Shown here: in pieces, positions 27,365 to 35,137 of the stretch
How positions within the stretch are numbered: the first letter of the stretch is position 1
How the letters are laid out: each line of letters begins with the position of its first letter
Assembly: GCF_900107585.1 (NCBI RefSeq)
Contig: NZ_FNQM01000003.1
Location: forward strand, 186,001-250,000
Direction: 5' to 3'
Length of the DNA stretch: 64,000 nt
DNA from: Rubrimonas cliftonensis
Lineage (GTDB): Bacteria; Pseudomonadota; Alphaproteobacteria; Rhodobacterales; Rhodobacteraceae
Position numbers and translations under genes: made by a program
The notes under the pieces: generated by a model
What the model saw: the letters and a program-made list of their open reading frames with translations, nothing else
What the model was told of the DNA's origin: nothing
Database searches by the model: none

Positions 27365-28720
27365 CTACTTCTCGCCGCCGCCGGTGATCAGCCGTCGCCG
27401 CAGCACGCCCGAGAGCCAGTCCATGAACATCACCATCAGGACGATCAGCACGATGTAGTAGCTGACCTCCTCCCAGTCCTTCTGGGTGATGATGGCCTGC
27501 GTCAGCAGCAGGCCGATGCCGCCGCCGGTGATCGCGCCGATCACCGTGGCGCTGCGGGTGTTGGATTCCAGATAGTAGAGCACCTGGCTCAGCAGGATCG
27601 GCGTGAGCTGGGGGATCACGCCGAAGCGGTAGCGCTGGAGGGGCTTCGCGCCGGTGCTCTGCACGCCCTCGATCTGCTTGTCGTCGACGTTCTCCAGCGC
27701 CTCGGAGAACATCTTGCCGAAGCTGCCGGTGTCGGTGATCAGGATGGCCAGCGCGCCGGTCATCGGCCCCGGCCCGAATGCGCGGCTGAGGATGATGGTC
27801 CAGATCAGACCGTCCACCCCGCGCACGAAGTCGAAGAAGCGGCGCATCAGGAACCGCGCGGACGCGAAGCGCGAGAAGTTCGCCGCCGCGACGAAGGCCA
27901 GCGGCAGAGCGACCAGCGCCGCCCCCATCGTACCGAGGAACGCCATCAGAATAGTCTCGAAGATGGCCCACAGCACGTCCTTGTGCCGCCACATGGCGTT
28001 GTTCCAGAAGTCGTGCGCCATGGCGGCGAGGTTGCCGACGCCGGGGCGCACCTGCTGGTCACTGACGGCAAGCGACGCGAGTTCGCCGACGCTCTTGCCG
28101 TAGAACGGGCTGTCGAGGGTGAACCAGAACAGCTCCCAGCCGAATCTGTAGCGATAGACCTCGGTGCGGGCGCGGGTGACGATGGCGCGGCCGCCCGGCG
28201 TCGTGATGTCGACGCGCGAGGAGGAGGCGCTGATCCAGTCCGGCGTGGTCTCGGTCGGCAGGTCGAGCTCGATGTCGCGCCCCTCGACGCGCACGACGAT
28301 GCGGCCGTAGTCCGGCACGTCGAAGCGCAGCGTCGAGCCCTCGATCTCCGCCGCGTAGCCGTCGGGCAGCGCGATGCGCGCGGCGTCCTCGCCGGTCATG
28401 GTCACGAAGTCGGGGATCATGCCCTTGGGATAGGTCCCCTTGTTCTCGCCCTCGACCGCCATGGTCAGCCCGCCGTTGCGGTTGTCGTGGGTGATGTGGG
28501 TCTTGTAGCTGTAGGCGTCGGAGACGAGGATGGCCGCGTTGTCCATCCGGGCCCGCTCGGCCAGCCCCGGAATGTCGAAGGCGAAGAACACATAGACGAA
28601 ATAGGCGAGGATCGCCGCCGGCGCCCCGAAGCTCAGCAGCCGCTTGCGCGCGAAAAGACGCAGCGCCTGCGCCTTGAGGTCCGCGGGCGCGCGGGCAGCT
28701 TCGGCCATGGCCATGCTCAC
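27365..28720 (-). CDS. phnE: Phosphonate ABC transporter permease PhnE (second copy)
   Basis: 451 residues: an N-terminal membrane helix (LLSFGAPAAILAYFVYVFF), a periplasmic domain of about 170 residues, then the permease core with several membrane helices. The EAA-type loop is ENVDDKQIEGVQSTGAKPLQ and the typical PhnE segment is YRFGVIPQLTPILLSQVLYYLESNTRSATVIG. It starts with a GTG overlapping the preceding phnE stop, or an ATG at 28714. It pairs with the shorter PhnE to form the channel for PhnC/PhnD. The periplasmic insertion makes it longer than single-copy PhnE (about 260-280). Confidence 0.93.
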   Translation of the reverse strand: MSMAMAEAARAPADLKAQALRLFARKRLLSFGAPAAILAYFVYVFFAFDIPGLAERARMDNAAILVSDAYSYKTHITHDNRNGGLTMAVEGENKGTYPKGMIPDFVTMTGEDAARIALPDGYAAEIEGSTLRFDVPDYGRIVVRVEGRDIELDLPTETTPDWISASSSRVDITTPGGRAIVTRARTEVYRYRFGWELFWFTLDSPFYGKSVGELASLAVSDQQVRPGVGNLAAMAHDFWNNAMWRHKDVLWAIFETILMAFLGTMGAALVALPLAFVAAANFSRFASARFLMRRFFDFVRGVDGLIWTIILSRAFGPGPMTGALAILITDTGSFGKMFSEALENVDDKQIEGVQSTGAKPLQRYRFGVIPQLTPILLSQVLYYLESNTRSATVIGAITGGGIGLLLTQAIITQKDWEEVSYYIVLIVLMVMFMDWLSGVLRRRLITGGGEK

Positions 28721-29592
28721 ACCCTCCCGACCAGCTTGTTGCGGTAATGGCTAGACGTCTGGTCGAAGAAAACGATGGTCAGAAACAGCAGCAGGAAGAT
28801 GGCGGCGACCTCGTCATAGCGCCCCTGCCCCCACGAGAACGCGTTGCGCAGGTCGTATCCGATGCCGCCCGAGCCGACGAAGCCGAGGATCGCCGAGGCG
28901 CGGATGTTGATCTCGAAGCGCAGCAGCGCGTAGCTGAGATAGTTCGGGGCCACCTGCGGGATCACGCCGAGCCACATCCGCTGCGGCCAGGTCGCGCCGA
29001 CCGACTCCAGGCCCTCCAGCGGCTTCAGGCTCGCGTTCTCGTTCACCTCGGAGAACAGCTTGCCGAGTGCGCCGGCGGTGTGGAACGCGATCGCGATCAT
29101 CGCCGGAACCGGCCCGCCGCCGAGCACGAAGATCAGCACCAGCGCGATCACGATCTCGGGGATCGCGCGCATGACGTCCATGATCCGGCGAAAGACGCCG
29201 ATGAGCGCGGGATAGCGCGCGAGGCCGCGGGTCGACAGCAACGACAGGATCACCGCCGCGACGGCCCCCAGCAGCGTGGAGGCGGCGGCGATGTTGAGCG
29301 TCTCGACCAGCGAGGGCAGGAACTTCACCATCAGCCCCGGCAGGTTCGCGATCTTCTCGCGCGCCTCCGAGAGCACCTCGGCGGGGAAATCGAAGATGTT
29401 CAGAACGCCGTCCCAGAAGCCGCCGGCGTTGCGCTCGTCGGCCACGATGAAGCCTGACGCCATCAGCGCGATGAAGACGACGAGCATCAGCCCGCCATAG
29501 AGGCGCCGGGTGCGCGCCATGGCGAGGTAGTTCTCGCGGATGCGGTCCACGCCCCCAAGGGCGTCAGCGCCGCTCATCGTCTGGTCCGCCAT
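28717..29592 (-). CDS. phnE: Phosphonate ABC transporter permease PhnE (first copy)
   Basis: 291 residues with an N-terminal membrane helix (YGGLMLVVFIALMASGFIV) and a five-helix permease core. The coupling loop is EVNENASLKPLEGLESVGATW, followed by WLGVIPQVAPNYLSYALLRFEINIRASAILGFVG, both typical of PhnE. It is next to phnD and overlaps the second phnE. Between phnD and this gene lies a strong hairpin that may set the phnD:phnE transcript ratio. It imports phosphonates across the inner membrane. Confidence 0.95.
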   Translation of the reverse strand: MADQTMSGADALGGVDRIRENYLAMARTRRLYGGLMLVVFIALMASGFIVADERNAGGFWDGVLNIFDFPAEVLSEAREKIANLPGLMVKFLPSLVETLNIAAASTLLGAVAAVILSLLSTRGLARYPALIGVFRRIMDVMRAIPEIVIALVLIFVLGGGPVPAMIAIAFHTAGALGKLFSEVNENASLKPLEGLESVGATWPQRMWLGVIPQVAPNYLSYALLRFEINIRASAILGFVGSGGIGYDLRNAFSWGQGRYDEVAAIFLLLFLTIVFFDQTSSHYRNKLVGRV

Positions 29593-29612
29593 CGGCTGCG
29601 CCTCATGCGAAT

Positions 29613-29642
29613 GGGCTGGCCCGCCTCGCGGCGGGCCAGCCC
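29613..29642 (-). terminator. Strong intra-operon hairpin between phnD and phnE
   Basis: A perfect 13-base stem (29613-29625 with 29630-29642) closed by a four-base loop that reads GCGA on the transcribed minus strand, a GNRA tetraloop. No T-run follows. It lies 18 bases after the phnD stop and 20 bases before the phnE start, so it is more likely an mRNA stabiliser or partial attenuator than a full terminator. Such hairpins commonly raise binding-protein levels over permease levels. Confidence 0.7.
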
Positions 29643-29660
29643 GGATTGCGAAGGATCAGA

Positions 29661-30560
29661 TCACATCTGCGACTTGCGGGCGTCGATGATGGACTCGTAT
29701 GCGTCATGCCCGATCGGGGCCATGCCGAGCGCTTCGCCCGCCATGAAGTTGTAGGCGCACTCCTTGTCGAAAGCGGGCATGGCGGCGAGCATGCCGACCA
29801 TCTCCAGCTTCACGCGCTCGGGCAGAGCCTTGCGCAGAACGATCGGGCCTTCCGGGATCGGCTTCGACTTCCAGATCTCGACCAGCTCGTTCATGTCGAC
29901 GAGGCCGGCGTCGGAGGCCTTGCGAAGGGCGCCGGAGTTGTAGCCGTCCTCCCACTCGCCGAGGCCGTCGGCCCAGGTCACGCCGCCGTCGACGTCGCCG
30001 TTGGCCACCGCGACGATGGTCTGCTCATGGCCGCCGGTGAAGCGCACTTCGCCGAAATAGGCGCCCGACTCCATCGAGGCGCCGGTGACCTGGGGGATCT
30101 CGATGGAGGGGATCAGGTAGCCGGAGGTCGAGTTCGGATCGCCGAAGCCGAACACCTTGCCCTGCATGTCGGCGAGCGAGGTGATGCCGCTGTCCTTGCG
30201 GGCGAAACCGATCGAGTGGTAACCGTACGAGCCGTCGACGTTGACCTTAACCAGCACCGGCTCGACGGCCTCGGGGTCGGTCAGGTAGGTCTTGGCGTAG
30301 GCGGAGGCGCCAAGCCAGGCCATGTCGAGCGTGCCGCCGAGCAGGCCCTGGATCACGCCGTCATAGTCGGCGGGCGTGAAGAGCTTGGTGGGCACGCCCA
30401 GCATCTCTTCGGTCTTGGCGCGGACGCACTCGTTGGAGGTCATGCGGTCCTGGGCGTTTTCGCCGCCGAGGATGCCGATGCGGAATTCCTCGATCTCCTG
30501 CGCCGTGGCGGGGGCGACGAGGGCCGTCGTGACGAGGGCCGCCGCGATGAGTGCTTTCAT
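29661..30560 (-). CDS. phnD: Phosphonate-binding periplasmic protein
   Basis: 299 residues from the ATG at 30560, preceded by GGAGAGAGACC; longer starts upstream lie in non-coding DNA. The signal peptide is MKALIAAALVTTALVAPATA. The mature protein has FRIGILGGENAQDR, LFTPADYDGVIQGLLGGTLD, MAWLGASAYAKTYL, FGFGDPNSTSGYLIPS and VTGASMESGAYFGEVRFTGG, all characteristic of PhnD binding proteins. It delivers phosphonates to the PhnE permeases. Complete and probably the most abundant product of the operon. Confidence 0.97.
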   Translation of the reverse strand: MKALIAAALVTTALVAPATAQEIEEFRIGILGGENAQDRMTSNECVRAKTEEMLGVPTKLFTPADYDGVIQGLLGGTLDMAWLGASAYAKTYLTDPEAVEPVLVKVNVDGSYGYHSIGFARKDSGITSLADMQGKVFGFGDPNSTSGYLIPSIEIPQVTGASMESGAYFGEVRFTGGHEQTIVAVANGDVDGGVTWADGLGEWEDGYNSGALRKASDAGLVDMNELVEIWKSKPIPEGPIVLRKALPERVKLEMVGMLAAMPAFDKECAYNFMAGEALGMAPIGHDAYESIIDARKSQM

Positions 30561-30582
30561 GGTCTCTCTCCAGACTGTCTGT

Positions 30583-30599
30583 CCCGGCGCGAGGCCGGG
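30583..30599 (-). other. Small hairpin in the phnC-phnD gap
   Basis: A six-base stem (CCCGGC at 30583-30588, GCCGGG at 30594-30599) with a five-base loop in the 76-base gap between phnC and phnD. It could modestly affect read-through or mRNA ends; weak by itself. Confidence 0.3.
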
Positions 30600-30636
30600 T
30601 TGCGGGTTGCGAGAATTCAAGTGCCGGGGCGCGCCC

Positions 30637-31455
30637 TCAGACCGCGGCGACGACCGCCGCGGCGGGGCCCGGTCGGTCCAGCGCGTCGATCGCCGTCGAC
30701 GTCGCCGCCTCCGAGAAGCCCGCGTCGGCGCCATAGATCTCACGCGCGGCGTCGGTGGTCAGTTCGTCCGGGCCGCCGTCGAACACGACGCGGCCGAGCC
30801 GCATCCCGATCACGCGGTCGCAGTAGCGGCGTGCGGTGTCGAGGGTGTGGAGGTTGCAGACGACCATGCGGCCGTCCTCGTCATGGATGCGGCGCAGCGC
30901 ATCCATGACGATCTGGGCGTTCATCGGGTCGAGGCTCGCGATGGGCTCGTCGGCGAGGATGATCGCGGGATCCTGCATCAGCGCGCGCGCAATGGCGACG
31001 CGCTGCTGCTGGCCGCCGGAGAGCGCCTCGGCGCGCTTGGCGGCGTGCTCGGCGATGCCCAGCCGGTCGAGGATGTCGATGGCGCGGCGAATGTCGGATT
31101 CAGGATACAGATTGAACAGCGTCGCGAGCGTGGAGCGCTTGTTGAGCGTGCCGTGCAGGACATTCGACACCACGTCCATGCGCGGCACGAGGTTGAACTG
31201 CTGGAAGATCATGGCGCATTCGGCCTGCCAGGCGCGCTTGGCCGCGCCGCGCAGCGCCGTGACGTCGCGGCCCTCGTGCAGAATGCGACCCGAAGAAGCG
31301 TCGCTGAGTCGGTTCAGCATCCGCAGAAGCGTGGACTTGCCTGCCCCCGACGCGCCGATCACGCCGATCATCGCCGGTTTCGGGAACGTCAGCGTCACCG
31401 CATCGACCGCCGTGCGGCCGCCGAAGGTCTTCGTCAGTCTGTCGAGTTCGAGCAA
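30637..31455 (-). CDS. phnC: Phosphonate ABC transporter ATP-binding protein
   Basis: 272 residues. Walker A is [15 protein letters not shown], then [20 protein letters not shown], signature [16 protein letters not shown], Walker [14 protein letters not shown] and switch His in [16 protein letters not shown]: the PhnC pattern. The start codon is a TTG ([13 protein letters not shown] if read as Met) preceded by GCGAGGAG; an ATG 16 bases upstream is out of frame. About 20 extra C-terminal residues are Ala/Val-rich. It is first in the phosphonate operon, downstream of a candidate Pho box. Confidence 0.95.
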   Translation of the reverse strand: MLELDRLTKTFGGRTAVDAVTLTFPKPAMIGVIGASGAGKSTLLRMLNRLSDASSGRILHEGRDVTALRGAAKRAWQAECAMIFQQFNLVPRMDVVSNVLHGTLNKRSTLATLFNLYPESDIRRAIDILDRLGIAEHAAKRAEALSGGQQQRVAIARALMQDPAIILADEPIASLDPMNAQIVMDALRRIHDEDGRMVVCNLHTLDTARRYCDRVIGMRLGRVVFDGGPDELTTDAAREIYGADAGFSEAATSTAIDALDRPGPAAAVVAAV

Positions 31456-31509
31456 CTGCGGCTCCTCGCATGCAACGACGCCGAGCTAGCGCCAACAGCT
31501 GACGTTTTT

Positions 31510-31527
31510 GTGCAGGTTTTACGACAA
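31510..31527 (-). promoter_or_regulatory. Candidate Pho box upstream of phnC
   Basis: On the minus strand this reads TTGTCGTAAAACCTGCAC. The first half matches the PhoB half-site CTGTCAT at five of seven positions and is followed by the expected A-rich four-base spacer; the second half is weaker. It is about 55 bases before the phnC start, in a locally AT-richer stretch. PhoB control of phn operons is well known, but this particular site is an inference. Confidence 0.4.
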
Positions 31528-31740
31528 TTCCGCGACGGCGCCGGGCCAGCGCGGAGAAGGCAGGCTGACGGCGTAACGATCCAAAAGACAAAACTACGCA
31601 CAATCAAACCTCTGCATCGACATGTGAATTCCAGAACTCAGGTTCTGCCGCGGCGCGATATCCTGTGCCGGGGCGCGGCTTTCGCCGCCCGGTCCCTCGC
31701 GCTTGACGGCGCGGGCGCGACGCCATAACGACAATGCCGT

Positions 31741-31815
31741 GCGGGCGTAGTTCAGTGGTAGAACGTCAGCTTCCCAAGCTGAATGTCGTCGGTTCGATCC
31801 CGATCGCCCGCTCCA
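31741..31815 (+). tRNA. tRNA-Gly (anticodon CCC)
   Basis: The acceptor stem GCGGGCG pairs with CGCCCGC, discriminator T, with encoded CCA at 31813-31815. The D arm holds GTTCAGTGGTAGAAC, the anticodon stem is TCAGC/GCTGA with loop TTCCCAA (anticodon CCC, reads GGG), and the T arm contains GGTTCGATCC. All arms pair. It lies between phnC and mlaE with no other RNA gene nearby. Confidence 0.96.
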
Positions 31816-31938
31816 CCTCCTCCCGTCGCCTGCGCCACGTTTCCGGCCTGCGCCAAGGGGTCACGGCTTGGCGCCATGCGGCTCGCCGTCTAGGTAACGG
31901 AGCGCGCCGCGTTTCGGCGCGGTGCGGATGGTCTGCGC

Positions 31939-32733
31939 ATGATGGTTCTGGGCACGTTGCAGCGTCTGGTCGCCGCCGTCGGGGCCGCCACGCTCGGGCT
32001 TTGCGCCGGGGCGGGCCGCCTTGCGATCTTCGCCGCGGGAAGCGTGAGCCATGTGTTCCGCCCGCCCTTCTACTTCGGGGAGTTCGGCCGCCAGTTGCTG
32101 CGGATCGGCTATTTCTCCCTGCCGGTCGTCGGGCTGACGGCGCTGTTCACCGGCGCCGCGCTCGCCCTACAGATCTACGCCGGCGGGGCGCGCTTCAACG
32201 CCGAGACGGTGGTGCCGTCGATCGTGGCCATCGGCATCACGCGCGAGCTTGGTCCGGTGCTCGGCGGGCTGATGGTGGCGGGCCGCGTCTCGGCCTCGGT
32301 CGCGGCGGAGATCGCGACCATGCGCGTGACCGAGCAGATCGACGCGCTGACGACGCTCTCCACCAATCCGCAGAAATACCTCGTCGCGCCGCGCCTGCTC
32401 GCGGCGACGCTGGCGCTGCCGGCGCTGGTCGCGGTGGGCGACGCCATCGGCATTCTCGGCGGCTTTCTCGTCGGCGTGGGCCGGCTGAACTTCAACGAAG
32501 GCGCCTACATGAAGAATACGCTCGACTTCCTCGAAGTCGGCGACGTGACGTCCGGGCTGGTCAAGGCCGCAGTTTTCGGCTTCATCATCGCGCTGATGGG
32601 CTGCTACCATGGCTATTTCTCGGGGCGCGGCGCGCAGGGCGTCGGCCGGGCGACGACCAACGCGGTGGTCTCGGCCTCCATCATGATCCTGGCGGCGAAC
32701 TACATGCTCACCGACATCTTCTTCGGGAACTGA
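31939..32733 (+). CDS. mlaE: MlaE-type ABC transporter permease (phospholipid transport)
   Basis: 264 residues. The conserved MlaE block is FYFGEFGRQLLRIGYFSLPVV, then GAALALQIYAGG, VPSIVAIGITRELGPVLGGLMVAGRVSASVAAEIATMRVTEQIDAL, and the P-x-Y-L-x-x-P-R segment NPQKYLVAPRLLA. Five membrane helices are apparent. It forms the inner-membrane core of the Mla system that moves phospholipids between inner and outer membranes. The stop shares a base with mlaF. No MCE (mlaD) gene follows directly, which is unusual. Confidence 0.93.
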   Translation: MMVLGTLQRLVAAVGAATLGLCAGAGRLAIFAAGSVSHVFRPPFYFGEFGRQLLRIGYFSLPVVGLTALFTGAALALQIYAGGARFNAETVVPSIVAIGITRELGPVLGGLMVAGRVSASVAAEIATMRVTEQIDALTTLSTNPQKYLVAPRLLAATLALPALVAVGDAIGILGGFLVGVGRLNFNEGAYMKNTLDFLEVGDVTSGLVKAAVFGFIIALMGCYHGYFSGRGAQGVGRATTNAVVSASIMILAANYMLTDIFFGN

Positions 32734-33506
32734 TGACCGAGAGCCCCACCCCACCGCCGCGCATCGCGCTTCAGAACGTCGCCAAGCGCTTCGGCGCCAA
32801 CGCGGTGCTGCGCGACGTGACGCTGGAGGTCGGGCGCGGGCGGTCCCTGGTGATCATCGGCGGCTCTGGCACCGGCAAGTCCGTCACGCTGAAATGCGTG
32901 ATCGGCCTGATCGAGCCCGACAGCGGGACGATCAGGCTAGACGGCGAGGACATCACCCATGCGCGGGGCCGCAGGCGCGACGCGTTGCTCAACCGCTTCG
33001 GGATGCTGTTCCAGGGCGCGGCGCTGTTCGACAGCCTGCCGGTCTGGCGCAACGTCGCCTTCCGCGTGCTGCAGACCCGGCCTGCGAAGGACGCGCGCGA
33101 GATCGCCATCGAGAAGCTGCGCAGGGTGGGCCTGACGCCCGACGTCGCCGACCGCTTTCCGGCGGAGCTTTCGGGCGGCATGCAGAAGCGCGTCGGCCTC
33201 GCCCGCGCCATCGCCGCCGAACCGGAGATCATCTTCTTCGACGAGCCGACAACGGGGCTCGACCCGATCATGGCCGACGTCATCAACGACCTCATCCGGG
33301 AGATCGTGAGCGAGATGGGCGCCACAGCCATGACCATCACCCATGACATGACCTCGGTCCGCCGCATCGCCGACGATGTCGCGATGCTGCATGACGGCGT
33401 GGTTCAGTGGCTTGGGCCCATTGCGGATCTCGACAACAGCGCCAACCCTTACGTGGACCAGTTCATCCACGGACGCGCCGATGGCCCCATCGCCGCGGTG
33501 CGTTGA
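32733..33506 (+). CDS. mlaF: MlaF-type ABC transporter ATPase
   Basis: 257 residues. Walker A is IIGGSGTGKSVTLKC, followed by RFGMLFQGAALFDSLPVWRNVAF (the Mla 'FQ-GALF-S' segment), signature ELSGGMQKRVGLARAIA and Walker B IIFFDEPTTGLDPIMADVIN with the Mla-specific PIxAD/IN sequence; the H-loop is MTITHDMTSV. It energises MlaE. The start ATG overlaps the mlaE stop by one base. Confidence 0.95.
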   Translation: MTESPTPPPRIALQNVAKRFGANAVLRDVTLEVGRGRSLVIIGGSGTGKSVTLKCVIGLIEPDSGTIRLDGEDITHARGRRRDALLNRFGMLFQGAALFDSLPVWRNVAFRVLQTRPAKDAREIAIEKLRRVGLTPDVADRFPAELSGGMQKRVGLARAIAAEPEIIFFDEPTTGLDPIMADVINDLIREIVSEMGATAMTITHDMTSVRRIADDVAMLHDGVVQWLGPIADLDNSANPYVDQFIHGRADGPIAAVR

Positions 33507-33525
33507 GCCCAGGAGGCCGCAGCCC

Positions 33526-34140
33526 ATGTCCGACGACGTTCTCTGGCGCGATCTGCTGCGCATCGCCGACCAGCACCGCAAGGCGGCGGCGCCCGCTCCC
33601 TTCGAGACCGCCTATGCCGACGTCGCGCGCAGCCTCGCGATCTGCCACCGGCTCGGCGTCGACCACCCCGGCGTCGACATGCTCAAGAAGGACAGCTTCG
33701 CGCCGGCTGAGCTGAGTGACTTCTTCCAGAAGACGTGGCGGCTAGCGACCCTGCACCTTGAGGAGCGGCGCGTGGCGCAGCTGGAGGCGCGCGGCGGCGT
33801 GGACCTCGACGCCGGCGACCTCGACCGCCTGCGCGCCAACCTGCTGGAGTCGCGACGCATGATCCTCGCCTTCGCGTGGCTCGGCGAGGACCAGAAGCGG
33901 CGCCATCTCGACCAGCTGGAGGCCGTGGGGTCGGAGCTGCAGCGCGCGCGCGACGCCTTCGACGTGGCGCTCGACGGCGTGGACGACCGCGGTGCGGCGG
34001 CGATGATCGAGATCGGTCGGCCGAGCCCGCTGAAAGACCTGCTGGCGCGGCTGATCGCGCCAATCGCCGGCTCGAAGGCGCAGCCGAGCGCCCTGCCCGG
34101 CCCCAATGCGAGGCTCGCGCCGCCGGACGGCAAGAAGTGA
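33526..34140 (+). CDS. Hypothetical helical protein between mlaF and a pqiA-like gene
   Basis: 204 residues, no recognised family. It starts at the ATG at 33526 (MSDDVLWRDLLRIADQHRKA), with AGGAGG 15 bases upstream. Largely charged helices such as FFQKTWRLATLHLEERRVAQLE and LDRLRANLLESRRMILAFAW suggest a coiled-coil or helical bundle; the last 35 residues are Pro/Ala-rich and disordered. No signal peptide or membrane span. It is coupled to the next gene by a GTGA overlap, so a role tied to the envelope lipid genes is possible but unproven. Confidence 0.7.
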   Translation: MSDDVLWRDLLRIADQHRKAAAPAPFETAYADVARSLAICHRLGVDHPGVDMLKKDSFAPAELSDFFQKTWRLATLHLEERRVAQLEARGGVDLDAGDLDRLRANLLESRRMILAFAWLGEDQKRRHLDQLEAVGSELQRARDAFDVALDGVDDRGAAAMIEIGRPSPLKDLLARLIAPIAGSKAQPSALPGPNARLAPPDGKK

Positions 34141-34598
34141 CGGCGCGCGCGCCCCGCGCGCTGGAGCTCGCCAATCTCGCCGTCCTCGCGCTGCTGCCGG
34201 TGGCCTGGGCGGCCCCGCTGATGCGCGCGCAGGCGCTGCCGTTCTTCCCGACGAGCGAGATCAGCATCCTCTCCGGCGTCGCGGCGCTGTGGGAGACCGA
34301 CGCGGCGCTGGCCGTCGTCGTCGCCCTGTTCGCGCTGGCGGCGCCGCTGGCCAAGGGCCTCGCGACGGCCGCGGCGCTGCGCGGCCTGGCGCCGCGGCGG
34401 CTGACGCGCTGGCTGCCGGCGCTGGGGCGGCTGGCGATGGCCGACGTCTTTCTCGTCGCGGTTTATGTCGTGGTCGTGAAAGGCGTCGGGCTGGCGACGG
34501 TCGAGACCGGCTGGGGCCTGCACCTGTTCACCGCGCTCGTGCTGGCGGGGCTGGCGCTGGCGCATCTGGTCGAAAGGAGCGCGCGATGCAGCGCATGA
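34137..34598 (+). CDS. Single-domain PqiA-like membrane protein
   Basis: 153 residues from a GTG. It has about four membrane helices: LELANLAVLALLPVAWAAPLM, AALAVVVALFALAAPLAKG, RLAMADVFLVAVYVVVVKG and LHLFTALVLAGLALAHLV. The phrase FPTSEISILSGVAALWE plus LGRLAMADVFLVAVYVVVVKG is the paraquat-inducible protein A pattern, in one copy rather than the two of classical PqiA. The Cys pairs of PqiA are absent. PqiA proteins associate with MCE-protein lipid transport, and mlaE-mlaF are just upstream, so a shared envelope role is plausible. Confidence 0.8.
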   Translation: MTARAPRALELANLAVLALLPVAWAAPLMRAQALPFFPTSEISILSGVAALWETDAALAVVVALFALAAPLAKGLATAAALRGLAPRRLTRWLPALGRLAMADVFLVAVYVVVVKGVGLATVETGWGLHLFTALVLAGLALAHLVERSARCSA

Positions 34599-35122
34599 CC
34601 GCCGCCGCGGGGTGCCTCGCACTCGCGGCCTGCACCGGAGCGCCGGACGGCGTGACGCCGGTGACCGGTTTCCAGCCCGAGCGCTACGCTGGCGAATGGT
34701 TCGAGATCTACCGGCTCGACCACAGCTTCGAGCGCGGCCTGACCAACGTCACGGCGACCTACGCCCTGCGCGAGGACGGGCGGCTTTCGGTCGTCAACCG
34801 CGGCTGGAGCCCGGATGACTGCGCCTTCGACAGCGTCGAGGGAACCGCTCGGCCGATCGGCGCGCCGGGCGAGGCGAGCCTCGCCGTCACGTTCTTCTGG
34901 CCCTTCGCGGGCGGCTACCACCTCTTCGCGCTCGACCGGGAAGACTACGCCTGGGCCGCCGTCTCCGGCCCGACGCGGGAGTATCTGTGGATCCTTGCAC
35001 GCGAACCGGCGCTCGACGCCGAGACTGACGCGGCGCTGCGGGCGCAGGCCGCGCGGCTGGGCTTCGACACGGACGCGCTGATCGCCGTCTCCCACGGCGC
35101 GCCGGTCTGCGATGACGGCTGA
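34586..35122 (+). CDS. Bacterial lipocalin (Blc-like lipoprotein)
   Basis: 178 residues. The short signal ends in a lipobox LALAAC with the lipidated Cys about residue 14 (AAGCLALAACTGAPDG). The lipocalin core begins GFQPERYAGEWFEIYRLDHSFERG with the invariant G-x-W motif, followed by VTATYALREDGRLSVVNRGW and the C-terminal YLWILAREPALDAET. Probably anchored in the outer membrane, where Blc proteins bind lysophospholipids. It overlaps the pqiA-like gene by 13 bases, reinforcing a lipid-envelope operon. Confidence 0.9.
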   Translation: MQRMTAAAGCLALAACTGAPDGVTPVTGFQPERYAGEWFEIYRLDHSFERGLTNVTATYALREDGRLSVVNRGWSPDDCAFDSVEGTARPIGAPGEASLAVTFFWPFAGGYHLFALDREDYAWAAVSGPTREYLWILAREPALDAETDAALRAQAARLGFDTDALIAVSHGAPVCDDG

Positions 35123-35137
35123 GGGGGCGGCTTGAGC

